A DNA stretch of 64,000 bases, from NCBI GenBank assembly GCA_024233305.1, contig JACKPV010000023.1, forward strand, positions 124,001-188,000. The letters are read 5' to 3'. The notes under the pieces were generated by a model that did not search any database, was not told where the DNA came from, and worked only from the letters and a program-made list of their open reading frames with translations. Every line of letters starts with the position of its first letter. The first letter of the stretch is position 1. Positions 50,196-58,963 of this stretch are shown here, in pieces. The position numbers were made by a program, and so were the translations under genes. The DNA comes from Verrucomicrobiales bacterium (GTDB taxonomy: Bacteria > Verrucomicrobiota > Verrucomicrobiia > Limisphaerales > J093).

Positions 50196-52094
50196 TCAAG
50201 GCGCTGTCAAGACGCGCACCACCTGCGCCGCCAGCGCGCGGCTGCCCTCGGGTTTGAAATGCACGTTCGCCGGGATTTGCCATTCTGCGAGGTGCGGCAG
50301 GGCGTGCGCGTGGAGGTCGTTCACTTGAATTCCCTTTTCGCGCATCAGCCGCACGGCCACCTCGTTGTAGCGCGCCACGTCCGCTTCCTCCCGCCACGGA
50401 CGCACGCCTTCAGGAACCGGGGTGGTCGTGGCAAAAATCAACCGGGCCCCGGTCGTCTGCAAACGCTCCACGATCTGTCGCAATTGTCGCTCGTAGGCCC
50501 CGAGATCGGATTGCGGCGGGTCCTGCGGATCGTTCGAGTTCTGGCGGGTCACGGGATCCACCCGCTTCAGGTCGTGCAACCCGAAGTTGAAGTGGATCAC
50601 GTCCCAACGCCCGCCGTACATCGCCAACCACCGGTCCACCGCCCCGACGCCCTTCAACGTCCCTTCGCAGTTTTCCGGCCGACCCGGTCCGCGTGTGGGT
50701 CGCATCACCACCCGATCCTGCGCCAGCGCCTCGCGCACGTAGGGGTGGTAGCCGATCGAAATCGAATCGCCGAGCAGGAGAATCCGCGACGCCTTCGAGC
50801 GCGCGGCCGCGTCGTTCCACACCTCGGCCCGGATCGTCTCCGGGGAATCGGCCAGGGTCCGCGACCGGAAGCCGGGGATGCGGTGGAAGGTCAGGAAGTT
50901 GGCGTCATGGTTGTTGTGCGCGCCGCCCAGACCGTCGTCGCAGGCGGTGCGACTCGCCGCGATGAGGTCGTCCCCGTCGAACAGCCATTCGACGTATTGG
51001 AAGCCGTGGTTGACCGGATCCGGGTGGTACAGAAGCACGCTGTTCACGTCCCAGTGGCGGAGGTCCGGCGAGCTGCTCAAAGCCAGCGTGTTCCGGGTGG
51101 AGCCCGGCTTCCGGTCCCGGTGCCGCGGGGGAATGTAGTTGACCAGCGACCAGTAGAGCCCGGTTCTTTCGTCGTGACGGATGGCGAACTTCTTCGCGCC
51201 CCCGGGGAAATTCACAAACCCCGACGCCGGATCGAAGGTCGCCTCCCGGCCATCATCGCTTACCCGGATGATCGCGGCGTGCTCGGGCCATTCCGCGGTG
51301 GCCACCCGCAGCATATCGACCAGCCGTCCGTCGGGATCGACCACCGCGTTGCCTTCCAGCCAGCCCTGGAACCGGCCGTCGAGCCAGTTGGTGTTTCCCG
51401 CCAGCCGGTTGCTGGCGGTCCACTGAAAGGCATCGAGCAAGCCGGCGCCCACCGGCGCCGACATCATGAACGCATTGAAGCGCGTGCCCCAACCCCCCGG
51501 TCCGCGCGAGTCTTCCATCCCGCGCCAGAGGCGGTTCCGATGCACCGTGACCGGCACCGGCGCGCAGTGGTATCCGTTGTCAGCGAAGAGCAGGCCCGTC
51601 AGATCGTCCACCGGTTCCGTCCAGGTGCGCCCGCCATCGGTGGAACGTCGCACAATCGCCTGGCCGTAGTGGGCGTCGGTGCCCAGCAGATACGCCGCGC
51701 CCGGGAACAGCGCCGACGGCGGCACGAACAGGGTCGACCAGAACTGGCCATCGACGGTGCTGACCCGTTCCCAGGTCGCTCCGCGGTCGCCCGAGCGAAA
51801 CACGGCGGTGATGGCGCGCTCATGCTCGCCGCTCTGCGGTCCGAAATGGTCATGCGACGCGAGGTAATCGCCGTTCGGCAGCACGGCGAGTCCGGGCGAA
51901 CCGACATACAGACCGGACACCGCCGGCAGATGATCGATGATCACCCCGGGCGCCTGGCTGAAGTCCGGGGTGGCGGCGGAAAGGCTGGCGGCCAGCCACC
52001 CGGTCGCCACGATTTGCTGAACGCACCTGCCTCCATGGGCAGAACCAGCCTGGCTGTCGATCCCGTGCCTGCGTGTGAGCTTTCGATGATTCAT
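50196..52094 (-). CDS. sialidase-like propeller fused to SGNH esterase
   Basis: The 632-residue protein has an N-terminal exported region and a BNR/sialidase-like propeller: VFRSGDRGATWERV and VRRSTDGGRTWTEP are Asp-box repeats. A C-terminal SGNH domain follows: ILLLGDSISIGYHPYVREAL, HFNFGLHDLKR and NVHFKPEGSRALA. The propeller lacks an obvious sialidase arginine triad that I can point to, so the glycan bond cut, if any, is open. I chose ATG 52094 because GGAGAG lies about 8 bases before it and the longer start would run into the GH127 gene. It follows the GH127 gene by 44 bases. Confidence 0.72.
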   Translation of the reverse strand: MNHRKLTRRHGIDSQAGSAHGGRCVQQIVATGWLAASLSAATPDFSQAPGVIIDHLPAVSGLYVGSPGLAVLPNGDYLASHDHFGPQSGEHERAITAVFRSGDRGATWERVSTVDGQFWSTLFVPPSALFPGAAYLLGTDAHYGQAIVRRSTDGGRTWTEPVDDLTGLLFADNGYHCAPVPVTVHRNRLWRGMEDSRGPGGWGTRFNAFMMSAPVGAGLLDAFQWTASNRLAGNTNWLDGRFQGWLEGNAVVDPDGRLVDMLRVATAEWPEHAAIIRVSDDGREATFDPASGFVNFPGGAKKFAIRHDERTGLYWSLVNYIPPRHRDRKPGSTRNTLALSSSPDLRHWDVNSVLLYHPDPVNHGFQYVEWLFDGDDLIAASRTACDDGLGGAHNNHDANFLTFHRIPGFRSRTLADSPETIRAEVWNDAAARSKASRILLLGDSISIGYHPYVREALAQDRVVMRPTRGPGRPENCEGTLKGVGAVDRWLAMYGGRWDVIHFNFGLHDLKRVDPVTRQNSNDPQDPPQSDLGAYERQLRQIVERLQTTGARLIFATTTPVPEGVRPWREEADVARYNEVAVRLMREKGIQVNDLHAHALPHLAEWQIPANVHFKPEGSRALAAQVVRVLTAP

Positions 52095-52138
52095 GAGCGT
52101 CTCTCCGAGTTCAGGGCGCGAATGGCGCCGGCGGTGGG

Positions 52139-54604
52139 TCACTCGCCCGCCCGCCATTCCAGAATCCCGCCCGACATCTCGGGCTGCAATTGCACCTCAA
52201 TCCGCAGCGCATCGGTGGTCACCGGGGCGAAGGTCACCTCGTTGAAGCGGTCCTTCGCCACGCCGAACCCGCCGTCGTTGGCCACGGGCTTCCACGCGCC
52301 GTCAACGCGGTGGAGCAACGTCCAGGAAGCCGGAACCCGACAGCCGCCGCGGCCGGTGTCGTCGAACCAATAGACCCCGACCTTCCCGACCTTTTGCGGC
52401 GTGTCGAACTCGCGCTCGATCCATTCCGCGGTCCCCTTCCGCGGCCACCAGGTGAAGCGCGGAATCGAGTGGTCGTCCGAACTGGCGGGGGATTTCTCGT
52501 CCGCCACCGCCGCCAGGCTGTCCCCGTCGTGGCAGTGCGACGCGCGCACCTTGGGCATGACCGGCGTCTCCCAGGTGTGCGCCTCCTTGTCGGAACCGAT
52601 CACCGGAAAGGCCGAAATCCGCAGCCGCGCCGCGCCCATCGGAATGAGCGTGATCTCCTCGACGGGTTCAACCGACCGCACGGGACTGGCCTGCACCTCC
52701 ATCACCAACCCCTTCTCGTCGAGCTGCCATTCCGGGATGCGCCGGCCCTGAGCGCGGAGGAGCACGGGCGCGCTGGCCGTCGTCCAAGGTTGATCGTCCG
52801 CCGGCCAGCCGGCTTGCACGACTTCGAAAGACTTCGCCGGATTGCGGCCCGCAAGTTCGAGTCCGTAGTTCCAGGGCGAGGCGGGGAAGATGTCCCACGC
52901 CGGCCACTCGTCGGTGCCGCCGGCGCGCACGTAGTCTTCGTCGATTTCGAGCGAGTAGGTGAGCGGACCGCGCGAGACCGAGACGGTGTTCCAACTGCGG
53001 GTCCAGGTCGTCACATCCACCGACATGGGCAGTTCGAGCGTGACTTCGTCGCCGCTTTGCCAGACGCGATCAAGGCGGACGTAAGCGCCGGCCCGGGCCT
53101 TCACCTTGACGGATTTGCCGTTCAGCGCAATCCGGGGCTTCGCGCACCAACCGGGAATCCGGAGGAACAGCGGAAAACGCACGGCTTCCGTCGGCGTGAC
53201 GCGGAAGGCCACGGTTTCCTCGAACGGATAGCGCGTGGTCTCGACGATGGTTACCGCCACGCCATCGCCGACTTTCGCGTTGACCTCGCTGGCGCCGTAA
53301 AGCACCGCGGCCAGCCCGTTGCCGGGGGTGGCGTACCAGAGGTGCTGCGCGAAGTAGGGCCAGCCATGCCCCGCGTTGTGCTGGCAACAGCGGTGGTCAT
53401 GCGGATCCATGCAATACATCGGGCCGCCATTCTGAATACCGGGCGACTTGCTGACGTGATCGCTTTGCGGCTGGTTGGGCGCGGTCAGGTAGCGCAAGCC
53501 CTTGAGGTCGGCGGTGAACGCCGCGGGCATGCTGTTGAACGCCGCGTTCTCGCACCGGTCCGCCCAGCGCAGGTCGCCCGTGATCGCGAGCATGATTTCG
53601 TCGGAGAGCATCTCTTCGACAATGCCGCAGGTCTCGATGGCCTGCCGCGGTCCGGTGTAGCCCGGCCGGCAGTTTTCGTCGCCGCCGAACATGCCGCCCG
53701 GCACCTGGCCATAGATTTCGCGCAGTTTGGTCCAGACGAACTCGGTGGCCTCGAGGTGCCGTGGATCGTGGGTCAGCACGTGGTAAAGCGCGGGTTCGCG
53801 AAAGCCCTGGGCGAGGTTGACGTTGTGCCAGTTGATGATGCGCTCGTCCCAACGGGCGGCGTGCCGGTGGGACTTGTGGACCAGTTCGAGCAGTCCTTCG
53901 TCGCCGGTGCGGTTGTAGAGCCAGTAGATGCTGTAGATTTGGTCGCCCACGCGCATCTTCGGCCAGTAACCGGGCAGGAACCGGTCCTCGGGCACCGCCA
54001 GCAGGTAGCGGAAAAAATCCCGCATCAACTCGATGACGCGCTCGTCCCCCGTCTGGTCGTAATAGGATTGCAGGCAGAACAACATGACCATGTTCGGCCA
54101 GAGATCCTCACGGCCCTTCAACCCGGTGGCCACGCCTGCGCGCCCTTCGCCCGGACCGAACCAGCCGTCGGGCTGACGGCTGTTCAGTGCCCCTTCGATC
54201 CAGACGCGCGCGGCGGCGATCTGGTCCTCGCGACCGAGCAGACAGGCGCAATCCTGAAAGCCCTTCAGCCAGTAGGGTTCCTCCTCCCAGCCCCGGTCGC
54301 CGGTGCCGTCCTGGCTGAGCCAGCGGTTGTTTTCCTGTTTCAGGAACTGGCTGATTTCGGCCAGGTGCCCATGCCAGCCGTCCGCCTGCAGTTCGAGCAT
54401 GCGCCGGATCCAGCCGGCGGGTTTCACCGTGCCGATGGGCAGCTTGATCAGCGGATTCGGGAGCAACGGCGCCCGGTTCGCCACGTAATGCGCGTTCGGG
54501 ATCGAGGTGTCCGGAACGGCCACCACCGTCACGTCGGCCCGCGCCTGCCCGCCCACCGTCAGGCTCAGCATTCCGGCAAGAAGAAGACTCGCTTGAAGTT
54601 TCAT
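52139..54604 (-). CDS. GH127-type beta-L-arabinofuranosidase
   Basis: This 821-residue exported enzyme (signal peptide LLLAGMLSLTVGGQARA) belongs to the GH127/GH146 (DUF1680) group. The zinc-binding catalytic set is visible: E324-T-C326 in AIETCGIVEEM and C406-C407 in HRCCQHNAGHGWPYF. This matches the Glu-Cys...Cys-Cys layout of HypBA1-type enzymes, which use cysteine as nucleophile. An alpha/alpha barrel (about 70-430) precedes beta-domains, and the C-terminus (EFDTPQKVGKVGVYWFDDTG) looks like a carbohydrate-binding discoidin-like module. It removes arabinofuranose from plant-type glycans. ATG 54604 is preferred over 54619. Confidence 0.88.
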   Translation of the reverse strand: MKLQASLLLAGMLSLTVGGQARADVTVVAVPDTSIPNAHYVANRAPLLPNPLIKLPIGTVKPAGWIRRMLELQADGWHGHLAEISQFLKQENNRWLSQDGTGDRGWEEEPYWLKGFQDCACLLGREDQIAAARVWIEGALNSRQPDGWFGPGEGRAGVATGLKGREDLWPNMVMLFCLQSYYDQTGDERVIELMRDFFRYLLAVPEDRFLPGYWPKMRVGDQIYSIYWLYNRTGDEGLLELVHKSHRHAARWDERIINWHNVNLAQGFREPALYHVLTHDPRHLEATEFVWTKLREIYGQVPGGMFGGDENCRPGYTGPRQAIETCGIVEEMLSDEIMLAITGDLRWADRCENAAFNSMPAAFTADLKGLRYLTAPNQPQSDHVSKSPGIQNGGPMYCMDPHDHRCCQHNAGHGWPYFAQHLWYATPGNGLAAVLYGASEVNAKVGDGVAVTIVETTRYPFEETVAFRVTPTEAVRFPLFLRIPGWCAKPRIALNGKSVKVKARAGAYVRLDRVWQSGDEVTLELPMSVDVTTWTRSWNTVSVSRGPLTYSLEIDEDYVRAGGTDEWPAWDIFPASPWNYGLELAGRNPAKSFEVVQAGWPADDQPWTTASAPVLLRAQGRRIPEWQLDEKGLVMEVQASPVRSVEPVEEITLIPMGAARLRISAFPVIGSDKEAHTWETPVMPKVRASHCHDGDSLAAVADEKSPASSDDHSIPRFTWWPRKGTAEWIEREFDTPQKVGKVGVYWFDDTGRGGCRVPASWTLLHRVDGAWKPVANDGGFGVAKDRFNEVTFAPVTTDALRIEVQLQPEMSGGILEWRAGE

Positions 54605-54685
54605 GGTTTCAGATTCCAATGTGGAATTGTCGCCGCCGATGATCCCGCGCGGCGGCGGGAAGCCAAGCCAAAACCCCCGCCCGCT

Positions 54686-55504
54686 TCAGCCCCGGCCGAA
54701 GACCCGGTGCAGATACGTCAGGCTCCGGCGCGCAATCTCGTCCGGGCCCTCGTCGAAGTTGAACACCTCGACCGAAACGACGCCCTCGTAGCCCACCTCC
54801 CGCAAGGCCGCGGCAATCGGCACGAAGTCGACCTCCCCGAAGCCCGGTCCCTTGAGGTTCACGTCGTTCGCATGGAAATAGCCGAAGTGCGGCCAGCTTT
54901 CGCGGATGATGTCGGGAACCGGTTTCCCCTCCGAGGACATCGCTTTCACGTCGAGGATGATCTTCATGGCCGGCGATCCGAACTGCCGGCTGAACCGGAT
55001 CGCCTCGGCGGCGGTGTTGACGAAGTTCGTTTCGACCGGCGCCAACGGCTCGAAGCAGATGGTCACTCCCCGGTCCTCCGCCCGCTTCACCGCGTCACGG
55101 AAGGCGTCGGTGGCCCATTCCCAGGCCTCCTCGAAGGTCACTTCCCCCTCGACGTTGCGCTGCTTGGGCGATCCCACCACGATGCTCTCCCCGCCCAGGT
55201 CGCCGCAGAAATCCACCAACTCGACGAAATACCGGCGCGTCTTCGTGCGCACGGCGGCGTCCGGGCTGGTGAGATGCATGCCCTCCGCCTTGACGAGCAC
55301 CCAGTGGATGCCCGAGATCGCGATCCCGGCCCGGTCGGCGGCGGCCCGGATCTCCTGCCGGCGGGAAGCGGGGATCTCGCCGACGTAATTGGCGACCGTG
55401 AAGGGTGCAATCTCGATGGCGTCGTAGCCGGTCTTGGCGGCGTGAGCGATGGCGTCCTCGACGGCCCATCCCTGGTAGATCTCGTTGCAAATGGCGAATT
55501 TCAT
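54686..55504 (-). CDS. sugar isomerase/epimerase-like TIM barrel
   Basis: The 272-residue cytoplasmic TIM-barrel protein (xylose isomerase-like) begins MKFAICNEIYQGWAVEDAIAHAAKTGYDAIEIAPF. Metal ligands lie in TICFEPLAP, MKIILDVKAMSSE, GYFHANDVN and SVEVFNF. It heads the leftward run and could convert a sugar released by the downstream GH127/esterase/sulfatase set. The substrate is not readable from sequence. The start is set by the conserved opening; the open frame extends 63 codons further but is arginine-rich. Confidence 0.83.
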   Translation of the reverse strand: MKFAICNEIYQGWAVEDAIAHAAKTGYDAIEIAPFTVANYVGEIPASRRQEIRAAADRAGIAISGIHWVLVKAEGMHLTSPDAAVRTKTRRYFVELVDFCGDLGGESIVVGSPKQRNVEGEVTFEEAWEWATDAFRDAVKRAEDRGVTICFEPLAPVETNFVNTAAEAIRFSRQFGSPAMKIILDVKAMSSEGKPVPDIIRESWPHFGYFHANDVNLKGPGFGEVDFVPIAAALREVGYEGVVSVEVFNFDEGPDEIARRSLTYLHRVFGRG

Positions 55505-55816
55505 GGCTGTGTGACGCCGGCCAGCCTGCCCGAGGAAAGCGCCGGCGGCAAGCATCCGTGGGCTGACGAAGCGCGGCCCGACGCCGGACAGGTGAAGAGC
55601 AGGCTCCAACTCTCCGGCCCGAACCGGGTTGCCGCGGACAGCGCCCCTCCGGCGACGGGAGGCATCTCGCGCGCGTTCTCCGTCGCGGGCCAAGCCGGTT
55701 CTTGAAAGTGGCTGCCGGCTCTGCTACCCCAAGGGCACGGGCTGCGCCCGGCCGGTCGGATTCCGGCCGGAATGTTCCCGAAGGCGATACTGATCTGCGG
55801 TGAAGCGAAACGGCGA
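55505..55816. other. divergent intergenic region
   Basis: This 312-base gap between the leftward isomerase and the rightward phosphoglucomutase should hold both promoters. I could not pick convincing -10/-35 boxes. A CCGGCCGG...CCGGCCGG symmetrical segment (about 55748-55770) is the only structure seen. No small gene is supported. Confidence 0.4.
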
Positions 55817-57493
55817 ATGAACCCTGCGAACTCTGCAAAACCTGTAGACCGTGCGAGCGAACTGGCGGGCAAACGGGCACCCAAGGAACTGCTTATCGAT
55901 CTGGACCGCCTCGAGCGGGAGTACTTCGAAGGCCGTCCGGATTATGCCAACCCGGCCGAACGCGTCAGCTTCGGCACCAGCGGCCATCGCGGCACCCCGT
56001 TCAAGCGGACCTTTACCGAGGCCCACATCCTCGCCATTACCCAGGCCATCTGCGAATACCGCGCCAAAGCCGGCATCACCGGCCCGCTGTTCCTCGGGCG
56101 CGACACCCACCACGTTTCCTTCGCGGCCAAGCAGACTGCGCTTGAAGTGCTGGCGGCCAACGGCGTCGAGACCGTCATCCAGGAAGGCGAAAGCGCCACG
56201 CCAACCCCGGCCATTTCCCGGGCCATTTTGCGGCACAACGCCGACCCGGGCGCCGGCCGGGCGGATGGCATTGTCATCACGCCGTCGCACAATCCGCCCG
56301 AAGACGGGGGATTCAAATACAATCCGCCGCACGGCGGTCCTGCCGAATCAGGGGTCACCCGCGTCATCCAGGACCGCGCGAACGAACTCCTGGCCGATGC
56401 CAACCGCGAGGTGCGCCGATGGGCTTTCGAACGGGCCCGCGCCGCCGGCACCACCCACCACCGCGACCTGCTCATGCCCTACGTCCAGGAACTGGCCGAG
56501 GTGATCGATTTCGAGGTCATTCGTGGGGCCGGATTGAAGCTCGGCGTCGATCCGCTCGGCGGGGCGTCCCTCCGGTATTGGGACCCCATCGCCGACCATT
56601 ATCGCCTGGACCTCCACGTGGTCCATCCGGTGGTTGACGGCCGCTTCGAGTTCATGACCGTGGATCACGACGGCAAGATCCGCATGGATTGTTCGAGTCC
56701 GTGGGCGATGGCCGGGCTGGTAGCCCTGAAGGACCACTACGACGTGGCGTTCGGCAACGATCCCGACGCCGACCGGCACGGCATCGTCACCCGTTCCGCC
56801 GGCCTGCTGAATCCCAACGCCTACCTCGCGGTGGCCATCGAGTACCTGCTTCAGCACCGGCCGCATTGGTCCCCGAAGGTCAAGGTCGGCAAGACCGTCG
56901 TGAGCAGCGTGATGATCGACCGGGTGGTGCTGGCCGCCGGGCGCGAGTTGTACGAAGTTCCCGTCGGTTTCAAGTGGTTCGCTCCCGGCCTGTTCGACGG
57001 GAGTGTGTGCTTCGGCGGGGAGGAAAGCGCCGGGGCGAGTTTCGTGAAACAGGACGGCACGGTGTGGACCACCGACAAGGACGGCCTCCTGCTCGGGTTG
57101 CTCGCCGCCGAGATCATGGCCCGGACCGGCAAGGACCCCGCAGAGCTGTACCGAAACCTCGAGCATCGCTTCGGTCCGGTGTTCTATACCCGGCTTGACA
57201 ATGACCTCGGCGCCGAGGGCAAGCAGGCCCTCGCCAGCCTGAGCCCGGACGCCGTTGCCCAAACGGAACTCGCCGGCGATCCCATCACCGCCCGGATGAC
57301 GCGCGCGCCCGGCAACGACGAACCGATCGGCGGGCTCAAGGTGGTGACCCAGGCCGGCTGGTTCGCTGCGCGGCCGTCCGGCACCGAGGACAAGTACAAG
57401 ATCTACGCCGAGAGCGAGCGCGGGGGGGATCACTTGCGCGCCATGACCGCCGAGGCGGGAGCACTCGTGGATCGCGTGCTCCCATCAGCCTGA
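55817..57493 (+). CDS. pgm: phosphoglucomutase (alpha-D-glucose specific)
   Basis: The 558-residue enzyme interconverts glucose 1-phosphate and glucose 6-phosphate. The phosphoserine loop reads ITPSHNPPEDGGFKYNPPHGG, identical in form to E. coli Pgm. The metal-binding loop is GNDPDADRHGIV, the sugar loop GGEESAGASF and the phosphate-binding end RPSGTEDKYKIYAES. Near the start are FGTSGHRGTPF and RDTHHVSFAAK. It supports glycogen and nucleotide-sugar metabolism together with galE. ATG 55817 fits the family start; an earlier ATG at 55772 adds 15 atypical residues. Confidence 0.95.
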   Translation: MNPANSAKPVDRASELAGKRAPKELLIDLDRLEREYFEGRPDYANPAERVSFGTSGHRGTPFKRTFTEAHILAITQAICEYRAKAGITGPLFLGRDTHHVSFAAKQTALEVLAANGVETVIQEGESATPTPAISRAILRHNADPGAGRADGIVITPSHNPPEDGGFKYNPPHGGPAESGVTRVIQDRANELLADANREVRRWAFERARAAGTTHHRDLLMPYVQELAEVIDFEVIRGAGLKLGVDPLGGASLRYWDPIADHYRLDLHVVHPVVDGRFEFMTVDHDGKIRMDCSSPWAMAGLVALKDHYDVAFGNDPDADRHGIVTRSAGLLNPNAYLAVAIEYLLQHRPHWSPKVKVGKTVVSSVMIDRVVLAAGRELYEVPVGFKWFAPGLFDGSVCFGGEESAGASFVKQDGTVWTTDKDGLLLGLLAAEIMARTGKDPAELYRNLEHRFGPVFYTRLDNDLGAEGKQALASLSPDAVAQTELAGDPITARMTRAPGNDEPIGGLKVVTQAGWFAARPSGTEDKYKIYAESERGGDHLRAMTAEAGALVDRVLPSA

Positions 57494-57644
57494 GCGACGC
57501 GGTCGGGGCGACTTTCGGCTTCCCTTGCGGCCGGCGGTCGGCAGGATGCCTCAACGGGCCGGCGGAACAGGGCGTGCGGCAGGCCACGGCCTCCGCGAGG
57601 GTTGCCGGGCAACGTCGGTCTGGGAACAATGTGAATTCCTCGAT

Positions 57645-58931
57645 ATGAGCACCTCCGAACCTCTTACCCGCCGTCAGTTCTTGAGCACTTCCACCCGCAC
57701 TGCCACCGCCATGGCGGCCGCCTCGGCCCTCGGGCCCGCCGTGCTTTCCGCCACTTCCGCCGACAAACTCGTGCGCGTCGGGTGCATTGGACTGGGGACG
57801 CGGGGGGGCGATTTGATCAATGCCGTCGTGCCGCTGCCGGGCGTCAAGGTGACCGCCGTGTGCGATGTCTACGGGCCGCACCGGCGGAAGGGCATCGAGC
57901 GCAGCCGGAACGCGGACGTGAAAGCCTATGTCGATTACCGCGAACTGCTCGCCGATCCCAACGTCGATGCCGTGATCATCGCCACGCCGGATCACTGGCA
58001 TTGCCCCATCGTCGTGGATGCCGCCCGGGCCGGGAAGGACATCTACTGTGAGAAGGGATTCTCGCGGACGCTCGACGAGGCGAAACGGATGCGGGCGGCG
58101 CTGAAGCAAAGCAACGTCGTCTTTCAACTCGGGCATCAGGCGCGCCAGGCCACGTGCGCCTTGCAGGCAAAGGAACTCATCGACCGGGGGGCGCTCGGTC
58201 CCATCTCCCTCGTGCGCACCGGCCGGTTCAAGTCCACCCGGCCAGATCAGCCCAACTGGCGCTGGTACGGTTATTACGACCAATGGGAACGTCCCGATCC
58301 CAACCAGGTGCGTCAGGAGGTGGATTGGGACCTTTGGCTCGGACCGGCGCCGAAGATCCCCTGGAACGAACGCCACTTCTGGCACTGGCGCTGTTACTAC
58401 GCCTACGGCACGGGTTACGCCGGCGACCTGTTGTCGCACGAGATGGACTTCGTGCAATACCTGCTCGGGCACGGCATTCCCGACACCTGTTCCTGCCGGG
58501 GCTTGATCGCCCTGCTCAACGATGATCGCGAAGTACCGGACACGTGGATCGCCACCTACCAGTTCGAGAAACTCGGGCGCACGATGACCTTCGAGGGCAG
58601 CATGAACTGTTCCGACAGCCTGCCGGTGACCCTGTGCGGCCGCGACGCCACGTTGCGCTTCGATACCATTGCGCATGACGTGACCACGTTTGCGATCGAG
58701 AAGGCCTACCACAACCGCAAGGCCGACCTGCCGGCGGGTTACGAACGAGGCCGAACCCCGGCGCAGCCCAATCACATGCTCGATTGGGTGCAATGCATCC
58801 GCAATCGCGGCACCCCGAAATGCTCGACCGACGAGGCCTTCATCGAGACGGCGACGTTCCTGATGTCGCTGGTTTCCCAGCGGGAAAACCGCGTGGTCCG
58901 TTGGGATCGCGTGAAGGAGGAAATCGTTTGA
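57645..58931 (+). CDS. Tat-exported Gfo/Idh/MocA oxidoreductase
   Basis: The 428-residue protein opens with a twin-arginine leader (TRRQFLSTSTRTATAMAAASALGPAVLSATSA), then a Rossmann fold (LVRVGCIGLGTRGGDLINAVV), then the family motif DIYCEKGFSRTLDEAKRM. EKG stands where EKP is usual. The C-terminal Gfo/Idh domain includes GHQARQATCALQAKELIDRGALG and YAGDLLSHEMDFVQYLLG. Such enzymes carry tightly bound NAD(P) and oxidise sugars in the periplasm, often to 3-keto-glycosides. It is followed after 32 bases by a secreted protein of unknown function. Confidence 0.88.
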   Translation: MSTSEPLTRRQFLSTSTRTATAMAAASALGPAVLSATSADKLVRVGCIGLGTRGGDLINAVVPLPGVKVTAVCDVYGPHRRKGIERSRNADVKAYVDYRELLADPNVDAVIIATPDHWHCPIVVDAARAGKDIYCEKGFSRTLDEAKRMRAALKQSNVVFQLGHQARQATCALQAKELIDRGALGPISLVRTGRFKSTRPDQPNWRWYGYYDQWERPDPNQVRQEVDWDLWLGPAPKIPWNERHFWHWRCYYAYGTGYAGDLLSHEMDFVQYLLGHGIPDTCSCRGLIALLNDDREVPDTWIATYQFEKLGRTMTFEGSMNCSDSLPVTLCGRDATLRFDTIAHDVTTFAIEKAYHNRKADLPAGYERGRTPAQPNHMLDWVQCIRNRGTPKCSTDEAFIETATFLMSLVSQRENRVVRWDRVKEEIV

Positions 58932-58963
58932 ACCCCGAGGCAACGCCCCGAAGCATCGCTCCC

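Noticed and set aside
52190..55705. Plus-strand open frame of 1171 codons
   Set aside because: It lies antisense to the GH127 and isomerase genes, whose motifs are unambiguous. Composition (H, R, P, V rich) is typical of a shadow.
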